Below are positions 25,630-32,840 of a stretch of DNA of 32,840 bases, piece after piece. This DNA is from Alphaproteobacteria bacterium. GTDB lineage: Bacteria > Pseudomonadota > Alphaproteobacteria > Micropepsales > Micropepsaceae. The stretch is from assembly GCA_947474645.1 (NCBI GenBank), contig CANJJD010000002.1, positions 166,745-199,584 of the forward strand, given 5' to 3'. The first letter of the stretch is position 1; every line of letters starts with the position of its first letter. The position numbers and the translations under genes are program-made. Under the pieces are notes generated by a model. It was not told the DNA's origin. It worked only from the letters and a program-made list of their open reading frames with translations, and searched no databases.

Positions 25630-27000
25630 ATGCTGCGCACCCCTGCCCTGAACTTCGCCTTGGCCGCCGCGCTGGCCGGTTTCGCGCTGGCCGCCCTGTC
25701 GCCGGGCCTGCTGAACGACAGCGACACCTATTGGCACATCCGCGCCGGGGAATGGATGGTCGCGCACGGCGCGGTGCTGCGCGCCGATGTGTTCTCCTAT
25801 ACCGCGGCCGGCGCGCCCTGGCACACCCAGGAGTGGTTGTCCGAGATCGCCATGGCGCTGGGATGGCGCGGCGGCTGGGCCGGCATCCATCTGTTGTTTG
25901 CCGCCGCCGCCGCGGTGACCGCCGGCGTGACCGCCTGGTTTGTGCGGGCCCGCGTGGATTTTGTCCCTGCGCTGCTGGCGGTGGTGCTGGGCCTGGCTTG
26001 CGTCACCGGCAGTCTGTTGGCGCGGCCGCACATGCTGACCTTGCCGCTGCTGGCGATCTGGACGGCGGGGCTGGCGGGAGCACGTGAGAAAAACCAAGCA
26101 CCGTCCTGTTGGCTGATCGCGGTGATGCCGCTCTGGGCCAACCTGCATGGCAGCTTTGCCTTCGGCCTGGCGCTGGCCGGTGCGCTGGCGATCGAAGCTG
26201 TGATCGCGGATCGCAAGGCGGCGCTTGGCTGGGGCATCTTCCTTGCCGGCGCCACCCTGTCATGCCTGGCGACGCCGTTCGGAATTTCGGGGCTGCTGTT
26301 TCCCTTCAAGTTGTCGGCCATGCAGGGGCTTGGCCATATCGGCGAATGGCAGGCCAGTGATTTCAGCCAAGTCTCACCCTTCGCCATTGCGCTGCTCACC
26401 GCCCTGTTTGTGATGGGCAGCGGCAAGCTGAAGGTGCCGGCCATCCGGCTGCTGATCCTGCTGGGCCTGGTGTGGCTGGCCTTGAGCCACGGCCGCCACC
26501 AGATGCTGCTGGGAGTGGTGGCGCCGATCCTGCTGGCGCCGTCATTGGCCAAGGCCTGGCCCGCCAGGAATGAATCTTTCAAGCCGCTGCTGGCGGCGCT
26601 GGCGGCTGGCGGCTTCGCTGCGCTGATCCTGGTGCGGCTGGCGCTGCCGGTGGTGCGCGGTGATGATCCCATCTCGCCGGTCACGGCGCTGGCGCACGTG
26701 CCGCGCTTCGTGCGCGAGACGCCGGTGCTGAACGATTACGCCTTTGGCGGCTACCTGATCTGGAACGGCGACAAGCCCTTCATTGACAGCCGCGCCGACC
26801 TTTATGGCGACATCTTCCTGCAGAATTATGCCGCCATGACTGCGCCGGACAAGGATGCGCTGGCCGCCGCCCTCACCTTCTATCATGTGCGCTGGACCAT
26901 CTTTGCCAGGGAAGCGCCGGTGGTGAAGCTGCTGGATGCCACCCCCGGCTGGCGCCGCCTTTATGCCGACAAGCTTGCGGTGGTGCACGTCCGCGACTAG
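25630..27000 (+). CDS. Polytopic membrane protein, GT-C-like, function unknown
   Basis: This 456-aa protein has about ten or more hydrophobic helices. A conserved-looking first extracytoplasmic loop carries DSDTYWHIRAGEWM and PWHTQEWLSEIA. The C-terminal soluble part (NDYAFGGYLIWNGDKPFIDS, then a short globular end) is also seen in uncharacterised bacterial membrane proteins. The early Asp-x-Asp near the first helix and the overall topology recall GT-C-fold glycosyltransferases, but I cannot name a donor or acceptor. It is followed after 10 nt by the Nudix gene on the same strand. The ATG at 25630 was preferred over GTG 25600, which would give a charged extension before the first helix. Confidence 0.8.
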   Translation: MLRTPALNFALAAALAGFALAALSPGLLNDSDTYWHIRAGEWMVAHGAVLRADVFSYTAAGAPWHTQEWLSEIAMALGWRGGWAGIHLLFAAAAAVTAGVTAWFVRARVDFVPALLAVVLGLACVTGSLLARPHMLTLPLLAIWTAGLAGAREKNQAPSCWLIAVMPLWANLHGSFAFGLALAGALAIEAVIADRKAALGWGIFLAGATLSCLATPFGISGLLFPFKLSAMQGLGHIGEWQASDFSQVSPFAIALLTALFVMGSGKLKVPAIRLLILLGLVWLALSHGRHQMLLGVVAPILLAPSLAKAWPARNESFKPLLAALAAGGFAALILVRLALPVVRGDDPISPVTALAHVPRFVRETPVLNDYAFGGYLIWNGDKPFIDSRADLYGDIFLQNYAAMTAPDKDALAAALTFYHVRWTIFAREAPVVKLLDATPGWRRLYADKLAVVHVRD

Positions 27001-27010
27001 CCTTTTGTTC

Positions 27011-27595
27011 ATGGCAAAAGACGACGATATCTCCGGCCGGGTCCGGCTCCAGGAAACCAGGATCCTTTCCGACGACTATTATGTGCTGCGCCGCGCGACG
27101 TTCGAGTTCCGGCGCGGCGACGGCAACTGGCAGACCCAGACCCGCGAAAGCTATGATATCGGCGATGCCGCCACGGTGCTGCCTTACGACAAGGCCCGTG
27201 ACCGGGTGATCCTGATCCAGCAATTCCGCTGGCCGATGTTCGAATGGGGCTACCGCCAATTGATGGTGGAAGCCATCGCCGGCAAGCTGGACGGCGACAC
27301 CGCCACCGACTGCATCGTCAAGGAAGCGATGGAGGAAGCTGGTGTCACCATCACCAACGCGCGGCTTGTCAGCTATTGCTTCGCCAGCCCGGGCGCGGTG
27401 AAGGAACGGGTGTCGCTGTTCCTGGCCGATTATGATTCCACGGCGCCCCGCGCCAAAGGCGGAGGCCATGAACATGAGGGCGAAGACATCCTCGTGATGG
27501 AAATGCGCCTGGAGGAAGCGCTCGGCATGATCGCCAGCGGTGAGATCGTGGATTTGAAGACCATCGCCCTGCTGCAGGCGGCGAAGCTGGAATAG
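27011..27595 (+). CDS. Nudix hydrolase, NudK-like (GDP-mannose/ADP-sugar type)
   Basis: This 194-aa protein resembles the NudK/ADP-ribose pyrophosphatase group, which hydrolyses nucleoside diphosphate sugars. The Nudix box lies at about 91-112: GKLDGD, then KEAMEEAG with the catalytic Glu residues intact. The upstream Glu of the consensus is Thr in this protein. The N-terminal strand series (RILSDDYYVLRRATF) and IQQFRWPMFEWG are typical of the dimeric NudK fold. The start is ATG 27011, 10 nt after the upstream gene. Its TAG directly abuts the stop of the convergent TraB-like gene. Confidence 0.88.
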   Translation: MAKDDDISGRVRLQETRILSDDYYVLRRATFEFRRGDGNWQTQTRESYDIGDAATVLPYDKARDRVILIQQFRWPMFEWGYRQLMVEAIAGKLDGDTATDCIVKEAMEEAGVTITNARLVSYCFASPGAVKERVSLFLADYDSTAPRAKGGGHEHEGEDILVMEMRLEEALGMIASGEIVDLKTIALLQAAKLE

Positions 27596-28552
27596 CTACT
27601 CGGTTGGCGCCTCGATGGTGACGCCCTTCGCCTTCAGCCGCGCCAGCACGCCGTCCTTGCGCAACAAAGGCCCCATCGCCACCAGCGCCACGGCCTTGCC
27701 CGGCTGGTTCAGGGCGGCATCCAGCGCCGCCACGGTTTCAGCGGTATTGCGGGCATTGATGTCGCCCACCCGCTCCACCGCGGCGATGACGCAGCCGAAC
27801 AGCCGGGACTCGCTGTAATTGGCCTTCACGTTGGCCAGGTCGCCCACCGCCCAGGCCCGCGCGGCGCGCGCCGCATGGTCAAAGCCCCAATTGACGTCCT
27901 CCACCGCCTGCGCGAGGCAGACCTGCTGCTGGGCTTGCGTCAGTTTCAAAAGATCGCGCACCGCGTCCATCACATCGAAGCGGATCACCGGCTTGATCGG
28001 GATGCGCAGTCGTGACGCCTGGCTTTCCACCGTCCGGCGCGGTTCGCGGTATTCGAGTTCGGCCTTTTTGAGGAAATCCTGCCCCAGCCGTACCGCGGCG
28101 CGGATGGGAATGTCGGTGCGATAGTCGCCCGCATTGCCCACCGCCGTCCGTGCCGCAATGAAACGGGCCCGCAGCTCGGGCGGCAATGTGTCTTCAAGCA
28201 CCTGGCCGCGCGGCAGGCTGAGCTCGCCGCCATGCCAGAGCAGGAACCAGCCGATATCCACCAGCCCAACATCGGCGCGCGGCGGCAGCAACACGGTGCG
28301 GGCGCCTTCCAGCAGTCCGGCGATGGAGTCCTTGTTCCATTCCATGCCGCGCGGCAGCAGGCCCACCGTGCCCAGGATCCAGACTTCGGATTCGCCGCGC
28401 GTCAGGCGCCACACCGCCGGTCCCGGCACGCCATGCACGGTGACGCTTTCGATTTCCGTCCATTCGGGTTCGGGAGAGGACGCGGGCTGGGCGGGCACGG
28501 GCAACACGGTCAGCGCCACGAATGTCAGCGAAAGGGCGGCTGCTTTCCACAT
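27596..28552 (-). CDS. TraB/GumN family-like exported protein lacking the GxxH histidines
   Basis: This 318-aa protein has an N-terminal signal peptide (cleavage probably near residue 22, PVPAQP). It aligns with the TraB/GumN family: AVWRLTRGESEVWILGT near 46-62, PRGMEWN, and a C-terminal DGVLARLKAKG near 300-310. TraB/GumN/Tiki proteins usually have two GxxH motifs thought to bind metal for proteolysis. Here the first reads GTVG (61-64) and the second region reads AMGPLL (292-297), so neither His is present. It may be a non-catalytic subfamily. Cys residues are few (CLA and FGC). It sits 13 nt downstream of guaB and is probably cotranscribed with it. Confidence 0.78.
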   Translation of the reverse strand: MWKAAALSLTFVALTVLPVPAQPASSPEPEWTEIESVTVHGVPGPAVWRLTRGESEVWILGTVGLLPRGMEWNKDSIAGLLEGARTVLLPPRADVGLVDIGWFLLWHGGELSLPRGQVLEDTLPPELRARFIAARTAVGNAGDYRTDIPIRAAVRLGQDFLKKAELEYREPRRTVESQASRLRIPIKPVIRFDVMDAVRDLLKLTQAQQQVCLAQAVEDVNWGFDHAARAARAWAVGDLANVKANYSESRLFGCVIAAVERVGDINARNTAETVAALDAALNQPGKAVALVAMGPLLRKDGVLARLKAKGVTIEAPTE

Positions 28553-28565
28553 GCCGCGCGCCAGG

Positions 28566-30247
<1,682 letters not shown>

Positions 30248-30727
30248 ATGAAGACATTTCGTTTGATGCTTGGCGCCGCCATTGCTGTGACCGGGCTTGC
30301 CATTTCCGCCGCCAACGCCGCTCCCGCCGGCATCAAGGTCGGCACCCTGACCTGCAACGTCGCCAGCGGCATGGGCTTTGTGTTCGGGTCCAGCAAGGAC
30401 CTGCGCTGCTCCTATGAGCCGACCAAGGCATCGGTCGAGCATTATGCCGGCTCCATCTCCAAGTGGGGCGTGGATATCGGCTACACCAGCAAGGCCAGGT
30501 TGGTCTGGGCGGTGTTCGCCCCCACCTCCGACGTTCGTCCCGGCTCGCTGGAAGGCGAATATGTCGGCGCGAGCGCGCAGGCGACTGTCGGCGTCGGCCT
30601 TGGCGCCAATGCGCTGGTCGGCGGTTTGGACAAGTCCATCGCCCTGCAGCCTCTCAGCATCTCGGGCAATACCGGCCTGAACGTGGCGGGCGGCATCGGC
30701 TCCATCAGCCTGAAGCACGTTCGCTAA
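30248..30727 (+). CDS. Secreted DUF992 domain protein
   Basis: This 159-aa exported protein has a Sec signal peptide (basic MKTFR, hydrophobic core, cleavage expected after ANA near residue 24). A single DUF992-type domain follows: GTLTCNVASGMGFVFGSSKDLRC, with two conserved Cys residues likely to form a disulfide, then glycine-rich strands (VGVGLGANALVGG) and a C-terminal SLKHVR. Function is unknown; the family is mainly alphaproteobacterial. A strong AGGAG, a structured upstream region and a strong intrinsic terminator suggest an abundant, monocistronic transcript. It is divergent from guaB and convergent with rlmE. Confidence 0.88.
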   Translation: MKTFRLMLGAAIAVTGLAISAANAAPAGIKVGTLTCNVASGMGFVFGSSKDLRCSYEPTKASVEHYAGSISKWGVDIGYTSKARLVWAVFAPTSDVRPGSLEGEYVGASAQATVGVGLGANALVGGLDKSIALQPLSISGNTGLNVAGGIGSISLKHVR

Positions 30728-30751
30728 GACTGAACTTCTCTATCGTGGTGA

Positions 30752-30783
30752 AAGCGCCGGCGGTTATCCGCCGGCGCTTTTTT
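30752..30783 (+). terminator. Intrinsic terminator of the DUF992 gene, overlapping the rlmE 3' end
   Basis: AAGCGCCGGCGG (30752-30763) and CCGCCGGCGCTT (30768-30779) form a perfect 12-bp stem around TTAT, followed by a run of six T (30778-30783). It lies 24 nt after the DUF992 stop. The rlmE stop codon (30764-30766) falls in the loop, and the right arm encodes the last RlmE residues. The minus strand has only three T after the stem. Confidence 0.88.
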
Positions 30784-31447
30784 CTTTGAACCCCAGGCCC
30801 ACGACGTACAGCTCCACCGATTCCGCGCGGCTAGCCGGCGGCTTGACGTGCTTGACCTCGCGGAAGGATTTTTTCAGCCGCACCAGGAGCTCGTTGGACG
30901 ATCCGCCCTGGAACACCTTGCCGACAAAGGTGCCGCCGGGCCTCAGCACATCGTCCACAACGTCCAGCGCGATCTCCACCAACGCGATGGTGCGGATATG
31001 GTCGGTGGCGCGATGGCCGGTGGTGGGGGCCGCCATGTCGGTCAGCACAATGTCAGCGGGACCGTCCAGCGCCTGTTTGAGCATGGCTGGCACATCGGCA
31101 TCGGTAAGGTCGCACTTGAAAAACGTGACACCGGGGATTTCTTCCATCTGCAGCACATCGGCCGCCACCACTACGGCGCCGGCTTTCGCCGCCACCTGGC
31201 TCCAGCCGCCGGGCGCCGCGCCCAAATCCAGAACCTTGGCGCCCTTTTTCAAAAAACGAAATTTCTCATTCAGCTCCACCAGCTTGAAAGCCGCGCGGCT
31301 GCGAAACCCCTTGGAACGGGCGGCGGCGACGTAAGGGTCATTGAGCTGGCGCTGCAACCAGGTGCGCGAGGATTGCGTACGGGTGCGATCCTTTTTGACT
31401 TTCACAGGCACGCGCCCGCGCCCCGAGGCATCGCCGCCGCTCTTCAT
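30764..31447 (-). CDS. rlmE: 23S rRNA 2'-O-ribose methyltransferase RlmE (FtsJ)
   Basis: RlmE methylates U2552 of 23S rRNA late in 50S assembly. From ATG 31447 the protein is 227 aa. SAM motif I is DLGAAPGGW at about 74-82. The K-D-K-E catalytic tetrad can be placed at about Lys55 (AAFKL), Asp137 (VLTDMAAP), Lys177 (TFVGKVFQG) and Glu212 (SVELYVV). The N-terminus is basic, suiting rRNA binding. The open frame upstream to 31525 overlaps ppx and was rejected; the chosen ATG overlaps the ppx stop (ATGA). The final codons lie inside the DUF992 terminator stem, and the stop codon is in its loop. Confidence 0.95.
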   Translation of the reverse strand: MKSGGDASGRGRVPVKVKKDRTRTQSSRTWLQRQLNDPYVAAARSKGFRSRAAFKLVELNEKFRFLKKGAKVLDLGAAPGGWSQVAAKAGAVVVAADVLQMEEIPGVTFFKCDLTDADVPAMLKQALDGPADIVLTDMAAPTTGHRATDHIRTIALVEIALDVVDDVLRPGGTFVGKVFQGGSSNELLVRLKKSFREVKHVKPPASRAESVELYVVGLGFKEKSAGG

Positions 31448-32433
31448 GACAATTCCCGGCTCAACTGGCGCAGCATGCCTTCGCGCAGGCCCCGATCGGC
31501 AACCCGCAGCACCGGCGACGGCCACAGCGCGCAGATGGCGGTGAAGATGGCGCAGCCGGGCAGCATCAGGTCGGCGCGCTCGGTCCCGATGCTGCCGATG
31601 CCGGCCAGGGCGGCGACATCCTGGCCCACCAGCCGGTCCACCATCCGCAGCATATGGCTGGTTTCGTGCCAGCTTCCGTCCACCCTTGTGCGGTTGTAGC
31701 GCGGCAGCTTGAGCGCAATGGCGGCCAATGTCGTCACGGTGCCCGAGGTGCCGAGCAGATGGTGTTTGCGCACATCGAAGCCGCTCATTTGCTGGGCGAA
31801 GGACTCCAGCCGCGACTTGAAGTCGTCGCGCATCCGTTCAAAGCCGATGCGGCTGGTGGAGGCGGCGCCGTAACTCTCCGCCAGGCTCACCACCCCCAGC
31901 GGCACCGAGGTGGCCAGCTTGGTCCGCGGCCCGCTTTCGCTTTTCTGCAGCCAGATGACCTCGGTCGAGCCGCCGCCGATGTCGAACACCAGCGCGCCCT
32001 TGTATTTGCGCCCGATCAGGGGAGCGCAGCCCTCCGCCGCCAGGTCGGCTTCTTCTTCCGCCGAGATCACCTTGAGGTCCAGCCCGGCTTCGTCGCGGGC
32101 ACGCGCCACCAGCACATCGGCGTTGCGCGCCAGCCTTGCGGCCTGGGTGGCGATGGCGCGGACATGACGGACCTTGTGCTTGGAGATACGGTCGGAACAG
32201 ATTTTCAGGGCGGCGATGGTGCGGTCCAGCGCGGCGTCGGACAGAAGGCCGCTCTGCCCCACCCCCTCGCCCAGCCGCACGATGCGGGAAAAGGAATCCA
32301 TCACCCGGAACCCGCCCCGGGCGGAGGCGGCCGCGATCAGCAGCCGGCAATTGTTGGTGCCGAGGTCCAGCACCGCCAGCAATGGGCCGGTCTTGCCCTC
32401 GTCTTCCTGCGATTTCTGCTGATTTCCGTGCAT
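31444..32433 (-). CDS. Ppx/GppA family phosphatase
   Basis: This 329-aa member of the ASKHA superfamily has phosphate-1 loop DLGTNNCRLL at about 23-32, the phosphate-2 region FDIGGGSTEV at about 150-159, and a C-terminal G-T-S-G-T-V-T-T-L-A motif. Family members are exopolyphosphatases or pppGpp phosphatases. At about 330 aa it is the short, two-domain form lacking the C-terminal HD-like domain of E. coli Ppx, and the substrate cannot be decided. The stop overlaps rlmE (ATGA). Just before the ATG is a perfect CGCGGC/GCCGCG hairpin (32441-32458) next to a GGGGG that could act as a ribosome-binding site. Confidence 0.9.
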   Translation of the reverse strand: MHGNQQKSQEDEGKTGPLLAVLDLGTNNCRLLIAAASARGGFRVMDSFSRIVRLGEGVGQSGLLSDAALDRTIAALKICSDRISKHKVRHVRAIATQAARLARNADVLVARARDEAGLDLKVISAEEEADLAAEGCAPLIGRKYKGALVFDIGGGSTEVIWLQKSESGPRTKLATSVPLGVVSLAESYGAASTSRIGFERMRDDFKSRLESFAQQMSGFDVRKHHLLGTSGTVTTLAAIALKLPRYNRTRVDGSWHETSHMLRMVDRLVGQDVAALAGIGSIGTERADLMLPGCAIFTAICALWPSPVLRVADRGLREGMLRQLSRELS

Positions 32434-32522
32434 TTGCCCCCGCGGCGAAGCAGCCGCGCCTGCCCAAGGCTAGCACGATCGGGCGGGGTCTGCCGGGCCA
32501 AAACAGGGGTGAAAAGCCGTCC

Positions 32523-32551
32523 TTGCAAGGGGTTGGCGGCTGGTCTAAACG
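32523..32551 (+). promoter_or_regulatory. Probable promoter of tRNA-Gln
   Basis: TTGCAA (32523-32528) and TAAACG (32546-32551) are separated by exactly 17 bp, and the -10 ends 17 bp before the mature tRNA. The C-TTGC-type -35 is common for alphaproteobacterial stable-RNA promoters. The -35 sits in a 10-bp palindrome, CCTTGCAAGG (32521-32530). Confidence 0.55.
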
Positions 32552-32568
32552 GGCATCCCGCCGCCTGG

Positions 32569-32642
32569 TGGGGGATCGTCTAACGGTAGGACTGCAGACT
32601 CTGACTCTGCCTGTCTAGGTTCGAATCCTAGTCCCCCAGCCA
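32569..32642 (+). tRNA. tRNA-Gln (anticodon CTG)
   Basis: The cloverleaf is complete. The acceptor stem TGGGGGA (32569-32575) pairs with TCCCCCA (32632-32638), with discriminator G and encoded CCA (32640-32642). The anticodon stem GCAGA/TCTGC holds the loop CTCTGAC with anticodon CTG, which reads CAG codons. The T arm is CTAGG-TTCGAAT-CCTAG. The gene is single and lies divergent from ppx. Confidence 0.95.
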
Positions 32643-32840
32643 CCCAGTTTTCTCTCCAAGTGGCATTCTCCAGATCCCAGAAATATCCGCGTAGTTTCAA
32701 ACCCTTGTCTGCGGACAAAGGCGTTTTGCGCCACTGTTTTGGCCAACGAGAGACCACTTTGGGGCGAGCACCCCGGTTTTTCTCCGGAGGCCCTTTTTCC
32801 AGTGGCAGAGTCAGATCGCGCGATCGGCAAATCATGATCG
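32643..32840. other. Non-coding flank downstream of tRNA-Gln, at the window edge
   Basis: No supported gene. Two small hairpins follow the tRNA: CCTTGTC/GACAAAGG (32703-32721) and GGCG/CGCC around TTTTG (32720-32732). Either could help end the tRNA transcript. The stretch is visibly richer in A/T than the rest of the window. The minus-strand open frame here runs through the antisense of the tRNA and is not credible. Confidence 0.4.

Noticed and set aside
32545..32835. 96-codon minus-strand open frame at the right edge
   Set aside because: It translates the antisense of tRNA-Gln, producing the GLGFEPRQ-type peptide known from spurious tRNA-overlapping annotations.

Overview
This 32.8 kb, GC-rich, densely coding window looks like a core chromosomal segment of an alphaproteobacterium. 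The evidence is gene order and lineage-typical families: bamB-der; the series dnaB, alr, radA, cvpA, purF, SDR; the series ppx, rlmE, guaB, rsmB, guaA; and UPF0314/DUF2585, DUF992 and a TetR-aquaporin pair. I cannot name the genus from sequence alone. No phage genes, transposases, CRISPR array, rRNA or secretion cluster are visible. There is one tRNA, tRNA-Gln(CTG), near the right edge.

Layout. Positions 1-2715 (+): the 3' part of bamB (cut by the left edge), then der. Positions 2717-3720: an SDR gene bracketed by two long palindromic intergenic repeats of the same architecture. Positions 3727-11403 (-): a tightly packed co-directional block, read right to left as a membrane-anchored hypothetical, alr, mlaE, mlaF, a GNAT acetyltransferase, radA, cvpA and purF, with several 4-bp ATGA overlaps. 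Positions 11496-13724: a glycosyltransferase-25 gene (+) whose stop codon abuts that of dnaB (-) inside a 16-bp palindrome. Positions 13929-17444: a small accessory-like patch with an SRPBCC protein plus a RibD-C-type reductase, an ArsC/Spx-like protein, a 2OG-Fe(II) oxygenase, and aqpZ divergent from a TetR regulator with two palindromic operators between them.

Positions 17463-25540 (-): SRAP, UPF0314, MFS, GST, ABC-F, guaA, a TPR protein and an rsmB-like methyltransferase, all read leftward. Positions 25630-27595 (+): a polytopic membrane protein and a Nudix hydrolase. Positions 27596-30050 (-): a TraB/GumN-like protein and guaB, which has a stem-loop sequestering its Shine-Dalgarno. Positions 30248-30785 (+): a secreted DUF992 protein with a strong terminator that runs into the end of the convergent rlmE. 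Positions 30764-32433 (-): rlmE and ppx/gppA. Positions 32523-32642: promoter and tRNA-Gln.

Themes. Purine synthesis is represented by purF (first committed step), guaB and guaA (IMP to XMP to GMP). Genome maintenance and translation are represented by dnaB, radA, SRAP, der, rlmE, rsmB, ABC-F and tRNA-Gln. Envelope functions are represented by bamB, alr, mlaEF, GT25 and aqpZ. I found no convincing new multi-gene system. The most interesting signals are small: the guaB leader structure, the TetR/aquaporin operator pair, the terminator nested in rlmE, the paired palindromic elements, and two proteins (SRAP and TraB/GumN) that lack residues their families normally rely on.
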